In this document: in pieces, positions 1-9,862 of the stretch | How the letters are laid out: every line of letters starts with the position of its first letter | Position numbering within the stretch: position 1 is the first letter of the stretch | DNA from: JAJRXR01 sp041987545 | Lineage (GTDB): Bacteria; Planctomycetota; Phycisphaerae; Phycisphaerales; UBA1924 | Direction: 5' to 3' | Assembly: GCA_041987545.1 (NCBI GenBank) | Contig: JBHIWH010000001.1 | Coordinates: 682,001-746,000 of the forward strand | Length of the DNA stretch: 64,000 nt | The notes under the pieces: model-generated | What the model saw: only the letters and a program-made list of their open reading frames with translations | Database searches by the model: none | Told to the model about the DNA's origin: nothing | Program-made: the position numbers and the translations under genes

Positions 1-1075
1 CGAGCGCGATGGAGGGGACGCCCGAGTAGTTGAGCCTGGTCAGCGAGCGGGGCAGCTCGCGGTCCTGGGCCATCGCGTACAAGACAGACACCATGGCCAT
101 GACGGCGGTGTTGGTCGCCGAGAGCAGCAGGAGCCCGAAGACGATCGCCGCGACGAGCCCGAAGACGCCGCCGACGGTCTGTCCCAGGGCGTTCTCGGCA
201 GCGGTCGAGGCGATGACCTCCATCGCGGTGTTCTTGATCTCCTCGCCCGCGGCGTGGACCTCGGGCGCCAGCGCCGCGCCGCCCCCGTGGGCGAAGCCCT
301 CGGCCAGCGGCATCGCGGCGTCCTGGAGCGCCGGCATAGCCAGGAAGATCGCCGTCATCGCCAGCCCGAACAGCAGGTTCAGGCCGACCACCTCGATGAG
401 CACGGGCCAGATCGTCCGCTTGGCCTCGCGGTCCACGGGCTTCTTCATCAGCCCGGTCATGTTCGCGACCGCCTCGACGCCCGCCAGCGCGAGCACGATC
501 TGCGTGAAGTCCGTCCAGTGCGACCAGGCGCTGCGGCTGGTGTCGAAGTGAACCTTGCTGATCCCCTCGGGCAGGTAGGGCAGGCAGAGCAGGGCCATGA
601 CGCCCGAGACGCCCAGGGCGGCGAACGCGACGATGAGCGCGAACCGCCCGGCGCTCTTGGCGCCCAGCCAGTTGACGCCGCCTATCGCGACGATGATGAC
701 GACCGCGAGGGCGCCCAGCCCCCAGCCGTCCGGCATCCCGAAGTAGTGGAGGGCCTCGACGACGGAAATCGCGGCGGTGATCAGGTACCCGCACAGCAGA
801 AGCGTGGCCCCGACGACGGAGAAGGTGGGGCTGAGCTGGCGGGCGGCGGTGTACACCCCGCCGCCGTCCGGGAAGCTGCGGCAGATGATCGTGTACGCCC
901 AGGCGACCGCCCCCATGAGCAGGGCGATGGCGATGAGGTAGAAGAACGCCTCGGGACCGGTGTAGAAGAACGCGAGGCCCAGGACGTAGAGGCGGCTGGT
1001 ACCCCAGTCGCCGTACAGCAGGGGCCCGGCGTGGAACCACTTGAGCGTCCGGGGTCGGCTTTCGGAGACGAGCAT
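1..1075 (-). CDS. APC-superfamily amino acid permease, C-terminus beyond window
   Basis: Probable inner-membrane amino acid transporter of the APC superfamily. The frame is open from an ATG at 1075 to the left edge, giving 358 codons with no stop, so the C-terminal part is missing. The protein starts with a short soluble leader and then alternates hydrophobic helices with short loops. YGDWGTS (residues 21-27) lies in the region of the first helix, and FPDGGGVYTAARQ (68-80) resembles the conserved glycine-rich P-x-GG-x-Y loop of APC permeases. SATNTAVMAMVSVLYAMA and the following RELPRSLTRLN near the window edge resemble the family's later helix and its basic loop. The substrate cannot be told. 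It is divergent from the downstream kinase gene, with 184 bases between the starts. Only a weak AGGT precedes the ATG. Confidence 0.8.
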   Translation of the reverse strand, partial: MLVSESRPRTLKWFHAGPLLYGDWGTSRLYVLGLAFFYTGPEAFFYLIAIALLMGAVAWAYTIICRSFPDGGGVYTAARQLSPTFSVVGATLLLCGYLITAAISVVEALHYFGMPDGWGLGALAVVIIVAIGGVNWLGAKSAGRFALIVAFAALGVSGVMALLCLPYLPEGISKVHFDTSRSAWSHWTDFTQIVLALAGVEAVANMTGLMKKPVDREAKRTIWPVLIEVVGLNLLFGLAMTAIFLAMPALQDAAMPLAEGFAHGGGAALAPEVHAAGEEIKNTAMEVIASTAAENALGQTVGGVFGLVAAIVFGLLLLSATNTAVMAMVSVLYAMAQDRELPRSLTRLNYSGVPSIAL

Positions 1076-1259
1076 CGTCGGGGACCTGCCCTCGTGGGGG
1101 AAACGCCCGCCCGGGCGGGGCCGAAAGAGTACACCCTGTACCCCCCCCGCGCCGGGTTCTCGGTCCCGGCGCCGACGCGTGTACACTCGACCTTCCGTCG
1201 ACCGCCCCCTCGGGCGGATCTAGCTTGCCCCGCCGACCGAATCGGGTCTCAGTGCTCAT

Positions 1260-2639
1260 ATGAGCGACGATCCCAGAGAGAACGATCCGAACAAGACCGC
1301 CCCGATCGCCGACACCTCGGCGGGCGGTTCCGATGCGCCGGCGAGCGTCGAGGAGGCCGAGCGGAAGCTCCAGGAGGCCGCCAAGAGCGGGACCAACCTG
1401 GACACGCTGGTCGGGCGGCTGGTCGTCGAGCAGGGGCTGGCGACCTCGGAGGAGGTCAAGCACTGCCTGGAGGTCCGCCGCCAGAGCGTGGAGGACGAGT
1501 CCGACCGCTCACTGATGGCGCTGCTGGTCGAGAAGGACTACGTCACCAAGCGGCAGCTGACGCGGCTCAGGGAGATCCTCGAGGCCGAGCGGCAGGGCCA
1601 GAAGATCCCGGGGTACAAGATCCTGGGCGAGCTGGGCGCCGGGGCGATGGCGAAGGTCTACAAGGCCAAGCAGCTGAGCCTCAACCGCGAAGTCGCGATC
1701 AAGATCCTGCCCAAGAAGTACTCGCAGAACGCGCAGTTCATCGAGCGCTTCTACGCCGAGGGGCGGGCCGCGGCCCAGCTCAACCACCCCAACATCGTCC
1801 AGGCGTTCGACGTCGGCAACACGGGCGATACCTACTTCTTCGTGATGGAGTACGTCGCGGGGCGGACGGTCCACGACGACATCCAGGAGCACAAGCGGTA
1901 CGCGGAGAAAGAGGCGGTCAACATCATCATCCAGGTCGCCGAGGCCCTGGAGCACGCGCACGCCAAGGGCCTGATCCACCGGGACGTGAAGCCCAAGAAC
2001 GTGATGATCACCCGCGAGGGCGTCGTGAAGCTGGCGGACATGGGCCTGGCGCGGGCGGTGACGGACCTGGAGGCCGCGGAGGCCGAGAAGGGCAAGGCGT
2101 TCGGCACGCCCTACTACATCTCGCCCGAGCAGATCCGGGGCGAGGTGAACATCGGCCCGCCCGCGGACATCTACTCGCTGGGAGCGACGCTCTACCACAT
2201 GGTGACGGGGTCGGTGCCCTACGAGGGCAAGAACCCGTCGGCGGTGATGCACAAGCACCTGAAGGGCGAGCTGGTCCCCCCCGACCACGTGAACCCGAAG
2301 CTGTCGGCCGGGATCTCGGAGGTCATCGAGATGATGATGGCCCGCAGCTCCCGCAAGCGGTACCACAGCGCGACGGACCTGCTGGTGGACCTGCGGGCCC
2401 TCAAGAAGGGCGAGCAGCCGCCGATCGCCCACAAGGAGGTCCTGGCCGCCGACGACCTGGCCAGCCTGGCGGCCGCGGAGGCCTCTGCCGGGGTTGGCGA
2501 GATCCCCGAGGACACGTCCGTCGAGGCGGGCCGGGCGATCTCCGAGATCCTGCTCTCGCCGCCCTACCTGATCCTGATGGCCCTCCTGGCGGTGAGCATC
2601 CTGGGCAACATATTCCTGTTCGCCTTCTACAGCCGGTGA
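1260..2639 (+). CDS. Membrane-anchored Hanks-type serine/threonine protein kinase
   Basis: A 459-residue protein kinase. Residues about 40-115 hold two short helical repeats (LVVEQGLATSEEVKHCLEVR, then LVEKDYVTKRQLTRLREIL) that resemble the N-terminal domain of GspE/MshE-type ATPases. The kinase domain follows from about residue 117. It has the glycine loop GAGAMAKV, the ATP-binding lysine in VAIKIL, the catalytic loop HRDVKPKN at about 240, and GTPYYISPEQ. The usual DFG magnesium motif reads DMG (ADMGLAR), a tolerated variant in bacterial kinases. A hydrophobic helix at about 430-456 ends the protein, so it is probably a tail-anchored kinase facing the cytoplasm. No substrate-sensing extracellular domain is present. 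No partner phosphatase is nearby. Confidence 0.9.
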   Translation: MSDDPRENDPNKTAPIADTSAGGSDAPASVEEAERKLQEAAKSGTNLDTLVGRLVVEQGLATSEEVKHCLEVRRQSVEDESDRSLMALLVEKDYVTKRQLTRLREILEAERQGQKIPGYKILGELGAGAMAKVYKAKQLSLNREVAIKILPKKYSQNAQFIERFYAEGRAAAQLNHPNIVQAFDVGNTGDTYFFVMEYVAGRTVHDDIQEHKRYAEKEAVNIIIQVAEALEHAHAKGLIHRDVKPKNVMITREGVVKLADMGLARAVTDLEAAEAEKGKAFGTPYYISPEQIRGEVNIGPPADIYSLGATLYHMVTGSVPYEGKNPSAVMHKHLKGELVPPDHVNPKLSAGISEVIEMMMARSSRKRYHSATDLLVDLRALKKGEQPPIAHKEVLAADDLASLAAAEASAGVGEIPEDTSVEAGRAISEILLSPPYLILMALLAVSILGNIFLFAFYSR

Positions 2640-2964
2640 TCGCGATCGGCGTCCCGGCCCTCGCGGCTCAGTCCCCGGTCACGGGGCTTGCCTTCGTCCC
2701 CCCGGCACGGTTGAATACCCGGACAGACCCCCGCGCCAGTCGCCGCGGGGCCAGCCCCGCCGGAGCACGCCGAGTGCAGACTCGTCAATACCGCAGGACG
2801 GACCACAGGACGCGGCGCCCGGGCGCCCGCCCCGGCCCGCGACGCTCATGACGACGCAGGCGCCCGCCCGGGGCCGAGTCCACATGTCATCGATCCGAAC
2901 CGCCCGAGGGCCCCGGCACGTCGCCGGCGTTCCGTCGGACGCGTCCAACGCCTGGAGCTGACTC
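2640..2964. other. Non-coding gap between kinase and infC
   Basis: About 325 bases without a credible gene. The sequence is very GC-rich with short palindromic stretches, such as the run of C and G around 2818-2836. I see no T-run terminator and no convincing -35/-10 pair. The last 11 bases carry the GGAG that serves infC (2954-2957). The infC promoter and any leader must lie here, but I cannot place them. Confidence 0.5.
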
Positions 2965-3750
<786 letters not shown>

Positions 3751-3786
3751 TCGCCCGGCCTTGAGTTGAGGCGTGCGCTGCGCGGG

Positions 3787-5118
3787 CTAGTCGTGCCGCA
3801 GCGCCACGATCGGGTCCTGTGCCGCGGCCTTGCGCGCGGGGTAGATCCCGAAGACGAGCCCGGTCGCCGCGGCGACCAGGAACGCGACCACGACCGACCA
3901 GGCCGACACGAGCGTCGGCAGGGTCGCGTCGGCGGGGAAGTGCTCGCCGACCAGGGGCGCCTGGGGCAGCATCGGCACGAGCACGTTGAGCCCGACGCTC
4001 AGGCTCAGCCCGAGCGCCACGCCGATCAGCCCGCCGATGGAGCTGAGCACGCCTGTCTCGACCAGGAACTGGGCGACGATGTGCTTCCGCGTCGCGCCCA
4101 GCGCCCGGCGGATGCCGATCTCGCGGGTCCGCTCGGTGACGCTCGCGAGCATGATGTTCATGATCCCGATGCCGCCGACCAGCAGAGAAATCGCGGCGAT
4201 CGCGCCCGAGATCCACTGGCCGGTCAGCGCCTCCTTGCGGGCGGTCTCGAGCAGCTCGTAGGGGACGATCATGCCGATGTCGTCGAGGCCCGGGTGCCGC
4301 TGGTCCAGGATGCGTCGCAGGACGGCCGCGTCCCCGATGACCCGGTCCCGCGTCGGCGCGACGACGTAGATCTCCGAGACCTGAACCTCGGACGCCTGGA
4401 ACGACCCGCTCTCGCGCTTGACGACCGTGTCGCCGAACACGGCCCGGGCCGTCGTGATCGGGATGTGGATGTCCAGGTTCAGGTCCCGCCCGACCCGCGT
4501 CGCGCCCGCCCCGCCCGAGAGCCCGACGGGCGCCAGCACGCCGACCACCTCAAACAGCGCCTCGTCGACCCGGATCCTCTTGCCCAGGGGGTCCTCGAGG
4601 AAGAACATCTCCTTGGCGACCTCCGCCCCGATCACGCACACCGAAGAACGCGCCTCCAGATCGTGCGTGTTGAGGTACCGCCCGCGGGCGAGCGTGAGGC
4701 GCGCGGCCTCCAGCAGCTCGGGCGTCGTCCCGATCGTCTGCGAAACCTGCCGCTTGCCGCCCCGCAGCACCTGGGCGCCGACCTCCTTGAGGGGCACGAT
4801 CGCCTCGGCGTCCCTGAAGTTGGACTCGATGACGCGGTAGTCCTCGCGCGTGAGGCCGTAGCTGAGGATGAACGAGCGCTGCTGCCCGCCCGCGACGTCC
4901 TGGCTCTCGGGCGGCTTCTGGGAGCGGACGATGATGTTCTTGGCGCCGAGCCGCTCGATCTGGGCCAGGGCCTCGGCCGTCGAGCCCTCGCCGATGGCGA
5001 CCATGGTGATGACGGCGGCGACGCCGAAGATGATGCCCAGCGCCGTGAGGATGCTGCGGAGCATCTGCAGCCGCAGGTTGGCCAGTCCCAGCTTGATCGT
5101 CTCGATCAGGAACGTCAT
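3787..5118 (-). CDS. MacB/FtsX-type ABC transporter permease
   Basis: A 443-residue inner-membrane permease of the MacB family, which drives export or lipoprotein handling using a separate or fused ATPase. The first 45 residues are an amphipathic start plus the first transmembrane helix (RSILTALGIIFGVAAVITMV, preceded by LRLQML). A periplasmic MacB-type domain follows (about 50-290). The three C-terminal helices of the FtsX domain include GGIGIMNIMLASVTERTREI and the signature stretch IGIRRALGATRKHI. No ATP-binding subunit lies next to it, so its partner must be encoded elsewhere. It is convergent with infC (36 bases between the stops) and divergent from the gene at 5225. The substrate is unknown. 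Confidence 0.85.
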   Translation of the reverse strand: MTFLIETIKLGLANLRLQMLRSILTALGIIFGVAAVITMVAIGEGSTAEALAQIERLGAKNIIVRSQKPPESQDVAGGQQRSFILSYGLTREDYRVIESNFRDAEAIVPLKEVGAQVLRGGKRQVSQTIGTTPELLEAARLTLARGRYLNTHDLEARSSVCVIGAEVAKEMFFLEDPLGKRIRVDEALFEVVGVLAPVGLSGGAGATRVGRDLNLDIHIPITTARAVFGDTVVKRESGSFQASEVQVSEIYVVAPTRDRVIGDAAVLRRILDQRHPGLDDIGMIVPYELLETARKEALTGQWISGAIAAISLLVGGIGIMNIMLASVTERTREIGIRRALGATRKHIVAQFLVETGVLSSIGGLIGVALGLSLSVGLNVLVPMLPQAPLVGEHFPADATLPTLVSAWSVVVAFLVAAATGLVFGIYPARKAAAQDPIVALRHD

Positions 5119-5224
5119 GCGCGTGGCCTCGGTGCCAGGGACACAAGTCGGTCGATAGCCCGGCCTCGGGCCGCGATCCGGCGGTTTTTCAAGCCCCGCC
5201 GCCGCCCGCTTCGATACACGGGCC

Positions 5225-5542
5225 GTGAGATCGTACCGCCCCTACTTGGACGAGGTGGCAACCGTGGACGTCGGCGCCGAGACCGAGACCCCGGGGGGAT
5301 GGTCCTACGAGGTGACCATCGCCTGGCCCGACGGCGTGGAGACCGAGCACACGATCTCGCTGTCCTGGGCGGACCACGACCACATCTGCTCGGGCGCGGC
5401 CCCCCCCAGCCGCGTCGTGGAGATCATGGTGGACGTGCTGACCCGCGAGCTGGACGCCGAGCACGTCCCGGCGAGGCTCGACGCCTCGACCCTGCGGCGC
5501 GTGATCTCGGATCTGGACGAGCGGATCCGGGCGCGGTTGTAG
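5225..5542 (+). CDS. Conserved-looking hypothetical protein, about 105 aa
   Basis: Function not recognised. It is a small soluble protein of up to 105 residues without membrane segments. It has an acidic middle part with the unusual stretch LSWADHDHICSGAAPPSR and a helical C-terminus rich in Arg, Asp and Leu (LRRVISDLDERIRARL). The open frame begins at a GTG (5225), but GTG codons around 5254 and 5263 are also possible starts. No strong ribosome-binding site separates them. The Asp-His-Asp-His plus Cys cluster could bind metal, but this is only a guess. It lies divergent to the MacB-type permease and just upstream of two membrane-anchored proteins on the same strand. Confidence 0.6.
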   Translation: MRSYRPYLDEVATVDVGAETETPGGWSYEVTIAWPDGVETEHTISLSWADHDHICSGAAPPSRVVEIMVDVLTRELDAEHVPARLDASTLRRVISDLDERIRARL

Positions 5543-5581
5543 ACTCGGATCCCTCTTCGCGCCAGCTCCGTACCATCTGTA

Positions 5582-6148
5582 GTGAAAGGCGCCCGATCCC
5601 TGCTCGGTGCTCTCATCGTTGTGGCGTTGTTTGCTGCCGCCACCGTGATGATTGCACAGAAGATCGGCATCCCGCGACGAGACGGCGATGCTCTTCGCAG
5701 ACTGCACAGCGCAACCGGGTTGCGCGGGATCGTGCAGGGCCTTGAAACGTTCGCGAACAACAGCAATGGTGTCTACCCGGACGGATTCGGCGAGCTGATA
5801 CACGAGGGGTATATCTCGCCCGAGATGTTGCTCTCGAAGACCGACCCAAGGTCAGATCTGTTCGTAGACGATGTCGAAGAGTACGACTGGCAGTTCGACG
5901 ATCCGGACCCGGCCTTCGACGAACTAAGCAGGTTCGCCGCCGATCGGTCGTCGTTCATCGTGTTGGTCTGGAGGGCGCCTCGCGATGCCCTGGCAGGGGA
6001 GCTGATCGCGTACCAGCGATTGGACGCGGGCCGTGAAGTCGCGTTGGTCGCGTTCGGCCCCTACGAGGTTGAGTGGATTCCACGCGAGCAAGCGGTGAAA
6101 GAGATCCACGCCGCCGGCCACGAGCCCGTCTGGGCCGACGATCAGTAG
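5582..6148 (+). CDS. Membrane-anchored hypothetical protein, first of a tandem pair
   Basis: A 188-residue protein of unknown function. One hydrophobic helix (about residues 5-27) is followed by a basic stretch and a periplasmic or extracellular domain. The core motif GVYPDGFGELIHEGYISPEM (62-81) and the C-terminal GHEPVWAD recur almost unchanged in the next gene, so the two form a tandem duplicate. The helix followed by a repeated 'develop, count, LSP' domain recalls proteins derived from type II secretion pseudopilins, but the classic prepilin cleavage site is missing. The start is a GTG (5582) without a clear Shine-Dalgarno. GC is a little lower than in its neighbours (37 of 60 bases at 5701-5760). 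Confidence 0.7.
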   Translation: MKGARSLLGALIVVALFAAATVMIAQKIGIPRRDGDALRRLHSATGLRGIVQGLETFANNSNGVYPDGFGELIHEGYISPEMLLSKTDPRSDLFVDDVEEYDWQFDDPDPAFDELSRFAADRSSFIVLVWRAPRDALAGELIAYQRLDAGREVALVAFGPYEVEWIPREQAVKEIHAAGHEPVWADDQ

Positions 6149-6155
6149 TGAGTCA

Positions 6156-6797
6156 ATGCCCGAGAACTTGCGTCAGACTGACACGCGATCGATGAGCCAA
6201 CGAGCTATGGCTGATCCTCGAGCGGCCGAGGCCGCCCCCGCCCCCCTCCTTCAGCGCTTGTTCTCGAGCTTGCGGCTGTTGATCGCGGCGTGCATTGCCG
6301 CGCCGATCCTGGGCGTCGCCTTGCTGCTCTTGCTCGCGTACTACACCGAGCGGCATCACGAGCACAGGAGCAACGAGATGCGGCTCAGGGCGATCCAGTG
6401 GACGATGGAGCGGCACGCCGAAGAGCACGACGGCGTCTACCCGGACGGTTTCGGCTATCTCATCTTCACCGGGGCGCTCTCGCCGGAGCTGCTCGTCTCC
6501 CCGTACGAACCGGGCGACACGATCGACGAGCATGACTGGGGTGGATTCTGGACCCCTCCCTTCGACCCGAGCATAGATGCGTTCTTGGAGGAGGAGAGTT
6601 CGTACGAGGTCTTGCGATGGGGCCAGCCCGCGGGCCAAGACCCAGGCAAGCTGCTCGCATCTGAACGGCCACGGCGTTCGAGGTCTCGGGTTGGTGTGGT
6701 CTTCGAGGACGGCGAGCCGAGGACGATCCCGAGGGCGGAGGCGTTGAGGGTGATCCGAGCCTCCGGCCACGAGCCCGTCTGGGCCGACGAGCCCTGA
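6156..6797 (+). CDS. Membrane-anchored hypothetical protein, second of a tandem pair
   Basis: A 213-residue paralogue of the preceding protein, starting 8 bases after its stop. The first 35 residues are hydrophilic. A strong transmembrane helix follows (LLIAACIAAPILGVALLLLL). The shared domain comes next, with GVYPDGFGYLIFTGALSPEL and the ending GHEPVWADEP. Between these motifs the two proteins differ greatly, so the duplication is old. The ATG at 6156 is taken as the start. ATGs at 6192 and 6207 are also possible, because no clear ribosome-binding site marks any of them. The two genes are probably cotranscribed. Function is unknown; a surface or secretion-related role is only inferred. Confidence 0.65.
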   Translation: MPENLRQTDTRSMSQRAMADPRAAEAAPAPLLQRLFSSLRLLIAACIAAPILGVALLLLLAYYTERHHEHRSNEMRLRAIQWTMERHAEEHDGVYPDGFGYLIFTGALSPELLVSPYEPGDTIDEHDWGGFWTPPFDPSIDAFLEEESSYEVLRWGQPAGQDPGKLLASERPRRSRSRVGVVFEDGEPRTIPRAEALRVIRASGHEPVWADEP

Positions 6798-7544
6798 TCA
6801 CGCCGGCAGCGTCACCTCCGCCAGGTCCACCGTCAGGTACCGCAGCGTGACCGACGCGGGCAGCCCCTCCGGGATCGCGAAGACGACGCGGACGCGGGCG
6901 GCTCCCTCGATCACCACTTCCATCTCGTCCTCGCCCTCGCCATCCAAATCGCCCGCCTCGTCGATGACCTCCAGCGCCGTCCCGGCGAACGGGTCGCCGT
7001 CCACGCGCGTCGCCTCGTACGCCGAGCCCTGCTCGCCGCCGAACGTGGCCATCAGGCCGCGCTTCAGGGGGTCGGCCTCGGTGCCCGGGGGCACGAGCGA
7101 GAAGCTGGTCGGGACCCAGCGTCCCGCGTCGTCGGGGTCCATGCCCTCCTCGTCCTTGGCGGCCAGCTCGCGGGCCGCGGCCACGCCCGCGGGGTCCGGG
7201 CGGACCGTCATCTCGATCGCGACCCAGCGGTCGGGCGTTGCGATGCCCGAGTCGGCCAGCTCCTCCTCGTCCAGCTCGTTCATCGCCTCGAAGCCGGACG
7301 GGCTCTCGCACGCCTCGACCGAGTGGATGGTCACGGTCGCCCCCCGCATGACGGCCGACGCCTGCTCCAGCCCGCGCGCGATCGAGACCCGCCACCAGCG
7401 CTTGACCAGGCGCCACGTCAGCCAGAGCAGGAAGACGAACGTCCCCGGCACGAGCAGCGCCGCGGCCCAGATCGGGAGCCAGCGGCTGCCGACGATGACG
7501 GCCGTCATCACGAGCAGGCAGAGCAGCAAGTAGAGCTTGACCAC
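6798..7544 (-). CDS. Hypothetical protein with two N-terminal membrane helices
   Basis: A 248-residue protein I do not recognise. Two hydrophobic helices occupy about residues 4-18 and 26-45 (LLLCLLVMTAVIVGS; AALLVPGTFVFLLWL). A soluble region rich in Glu and Asp follows (for example NELDEEELADSG, and GDLDGEGEDEMEVVIEG near 205-220). The C-terminal part reads like beta strands (VRVVFAIPEGLP, VTLRYLTVDLAEVTL). This fits a membrane-attached protein with one folded domain. Its stop codon abuts the stop of the convergent gene on the plus strand. The start is divergent from the LytTR gene, with 59 bases between them, so the two may share a control region. Confidence 0.65.
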   Translation of the reverse strand: MVKLYLLLCLLVMTAVIVGSRWLPIWAAALLVPGTFVFLLWLTWRLVKRWWRVSIARGLEQASAVMRGATVTIHSVEACESPSGFEAMNELDEEELADSGIATPDRWVAIEMTVRPDPAGVAAARELAAKDEEGMDPDDAGRWVPTSFSLVPPGTEADPLKRGLMATFGGEQGSAYEATRVDGDPFAGTALEVIDEAGDLDGEGEDEMEVVIEGAARVRVVFAIPEGLPASVTLRYLTVDLAEVTLPA

Positions 7545-7603
7545 GCGTTCCCCTCGGCCTCAGGCGGAGCCGCGCGAGTGTACCGGCGTTCGGCCCGAGT
7601 ACC

Positions 7604-8512
7604 ATGATCGCCGTGAGCCAGCCGCCTGCCGATCCAAGGCCCGGGACCTCGTCGGACGGCGCCGCCCGCGGGGTCTTTCTCGTGGTCGCGGCCGTCGCGG
7701 CGGGGGCGGTCGTGCTGGCGATCCTCGGCGCCACGCAGCAGCACGCCCAGCTCCGCGATTCGCCCAAGCACATGTCCTGGCTCGCGGCGTTCCTGTACCA
7801 GGCGCCGAGCTGGCTGGTGCTGGCGCCGATGGCCGCGGGCGTGGCGCTGGCCGCCCGTCGCTGGCCCGTCGAGGGCAGGCGGGCGATTCCCCGCGCCGCC
7901 GCCCATGCGCTGGCGAGCCTCGCCTTCGGCGCCCTGTTCCTGGCCGTGTCTGTCCCGGTCCGGCACCTATTTCACCCGGCGCCCGTCGTGTGGGATCTCT
8001 TCGGCGCCCCGTTCTACAAGTCGGGCCCGCAGTGGGCGCTCATCGGCGTCGCGTGCTACTGGCTCGTGCTGCTGGGCGCCAGCTACGCCGACGCCCGCCG
8101 ACGACTGGCGCTCACGCCGACCACCGGGCCCGCGCCCGCGGGCGCCCCGCCGAAGGCGCCCGTCCGCATCACGCTCGAGACCCGCTCCGGGCGGACGGTG
8201 CTCGACCCGGCGGAGATCACGTGGATCGCCGCCGACTCCCGCGGCGCCCGGGTGCACACGACCTCGGGCGAGGTCGCCGCCCGCCACCCGCTCGCCCGGC
8301 TCGAGGCCGACCTGGCGCCCCACGGCGTCGTCCGCGTTCACCGGGCCAATCTGGTGAACCTCGCCCACGTGCGCGAGGTGATCGGCTCGCGGCACCGCGA
8401 CGGCTCGGTCCGCCTGAGCACGGGGCAGACCGTGCCCGTCAGCCGCCGACGTTGGGAGGCCCTGGGCGAGCTGGCGCCGGGCGCCGACGGCTCTGATCCG
8501 GCGCCGGCCTGA
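7604..8512 (+). CDS. Membrane-bound LytTR-family transcription regulator
   Basis: A 302-residue regulator. Four hydrophobic helices lie in about residues 24-165 (for example GVFLVVAAVAAGAVVLAIL and WALIGVACYWLVLLG). A proline-rich linker joins them to a C-terminal LytTR DNA-binding domain (about 187-290). That domain is recognisable from ITWIAADSRGARVHTTSGE, LARLEADLAPHGVVRVHRAN, VNLAHVREV and the final VPVSRRRWEAL. LytTR proteins bind direct repeats upstream of target promoters and often control surface or virulence functions. Here no histidine kinase or receiver domain is attached, so the membrane part probably senses the signal directly. The likely targets are close by, but none is shown. 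The start is the ATG at 7604. Confidence 0.85.
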   Translation: MIAVSQPPADPRPGTSSDGAARGVFLVVAAVAAGAVVLAILGATQQHAQLRDSPKHMSWLAAFLYQAPSWLVLAPMAAGVALAARRWPVEGRRAIPRAAAHALASLAFGALFLAVSVPVRHLFHPAPVVWDLFGAPFYKSGPQWALIGVACYWLVLLGASYADARRRLALTPTTGPAPAGAPPKAPVRITLETRSGRTVLDPAEITWIAADSRGARVHTTSGEVAARHPLARLEADLAPHGVVRVHRANLVNLAHVREVIGSRHRDGSVRLSTGQTVPVSRRRWEALGELAPGADGSDPAPA

Positions 8513-8663
8513 GCGCCAGTCTCTCGCGGGCCTCTCGCTCGTCTTTCTGGGCGCGCCGCTCGTGCGCGAATCCGCGCCGTTCGCACAACCGCCGCCCACG
8601 CCCGCCCTTGCGCCCGGTACAGGTCTCCGCCGCCGAACCGACTCGGCCGCCCAAGGAGACGCC

Positions 8664-9830
8664 ATGCTCGCCCTTTCCCTCGCCCTCGCGCTCGAGGCCG
8701 CCGCCTCGCCCACGCCCATCACGTTCCGGGCCCTCGATCCGATCCCTGTCGGCCCGATGCCGACGCGCCCCGCGATCGCGGACATGGACGGCGACGGTGA
8801 CCTCGACGTCGTTGTCGCCTGCGGCCCGTGCTGCGGCCGCGACCCCGACCCCCGCTCGGGCCACGTCCTCGTCCTCGACAACGACGGCCATGGCGTGCTC
8901 ACCGCCCGCCGCCCGCCCGTGAAACTCCTGGACACCGCCCTGGGCGTCGCGATCGGCGACGTCAACGAGGACGGCCGCCCGGACGCCGTCTGCTTCCACC
9001 ACTCGTCGTACGAGTTCGCGGTCCTGCTCGCCGGGCCCGACGGCGCCCTCGGGCGACCGCGCTTCTTCACCCTCCACGAGGGCGACTCTCCCCACGTCCA
9101 CTCGCTCGCCCTGGCCGACGTCAACCACGACGGCCACCTCGACGCCCTGGCGACGCTGGTTGACGACCACGCCGTCGCCGTCCACCTGGGCGACGGCACG
9201 GGCGCCTTCACACCCGCCCTCGCCCAGCCGTACTTCGCCCACCGCCACCCGTACGGCGGCCTCAACGTCCTCGACCTGAACCACGACTCGCACGCCGACC
9301 TCTTGCTCACGGACGTCCGCGGCAACGCGCTGACCGTCCTGCACGGCTCGGGCACGGGGATGTTCGCAACGTCCCGCGGCTTCACGCTCAACGCCCACAC
9401 GCCCATCACGGGCGCCGAGCGGCCCAACGCGGCCGTCCTTGGCGACATCGACAACGACGGCGACCCGGACGCCGCCCTCGTCATCGAGGAGGCGCCCCAA
9501 ACGGTCATCATGCTCAACGACGGGCGCGGCGAGTTCACCCAGGCGGGCCCGCCCCTGGAACTCAGCGTGCCGACCTCGGGCCTGACGCTGGCGGACCTGA
9601 ACGCCGACGGCGCCCTGGACCTGGTCTCGGGCGGGACGGCGTGCCGCTCGTTCTGCTACCGCCTGGGCCTGGGCGACGCGGGCTTCGCCCCGCCCGTGGA
9701 GGTCCCGGTGCACGCCGACGACCCGGCCGTCGCCGTCGCCGACCTGAACGCCGACGGCCTGCCGGACGTGATCACGGCCAACTACGACTCGGGGACGGTG
9801 CGGGTGATGCTGACGCGTCGAGCCGACTAG
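8664..9830 (+). CDS. Secreted FG-GAP/VCBS-repeat (beta-propeller) protein
   Basis: A 388-residue secreted protein. The start at 8664 is set by AAGGAG (8653-8658). It opens with a short Ala/Leu-rich signal sequence (MLALSLALALEAAASPT). At least seven calcium-binding FG-GAP/VCBS motifs follow at regular spacing: DMDGDGDLDVVVA, DVNEDGRPDAVCF, DVNHDGHLDALA, DLNHDSHADLLL, DIDNDGDPDAAL, DLNADGALDLVSG and DLNADGLPDVITA. The number and spacing suit a seven-bladed propeller like integrin alpha heads. Such proteins are typically exported and bind surfaces, polysaccharides or other proteins. No catalytic domain or dockerin-like tail is attached. A role beyond binding cannot be assigned. Confidence 0.85.
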   Translation: MLALSLALALEAAASPTPITFRALDPIPVGPMPTRPAIADMDGDGDLDVVVACGPCCGRDPDPRSGHVLVLDNDGHGVLTARRPPVKLLDTALGVAIGDVNEDGRPDAVCFHHSSYEFAVLLAGPDGALGRPRFFTLHEGDSPHVHSLALADVNHDGHLDALATLVDDHAVAVHLGDGTGAFTPALAQPYFAHRHPYGGLNVLDLNHDSHADLLLTDVRGNALTVLHGSGTGMFATSRGFTLNAHTPITGAERPNAAVLGDIDNDGDPDAALVIEEAPQTVIMLNDGRGEFTQAGPPLELSVPTSGLTLADLNADGALDLVSGGTACRSFCYRLGLGDAGFAPPVEVPVHADDPAVAVADLNADGLPDVITANYDSGTVRVMLTRRAD

Positions 9831-9862
9831 CGGGGTCGGGGCATCTCGGCGCCCGCGGTACG

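Noticed and set aside
254..2851. An 865-codon plus-strand frame over the permease and kinase
   Set aside because: It is rich in Arg, Gly and Pro, as expected from the antisense or shifted reading of GC-rich genes. It overlaps two genes with clear domains.
5160..5190. Terminator-like element with a TTTTT run at 5185-5189
   Set aside because: The stem before the T-run is imperfect, and no plus-strand gene ends upstream of it.
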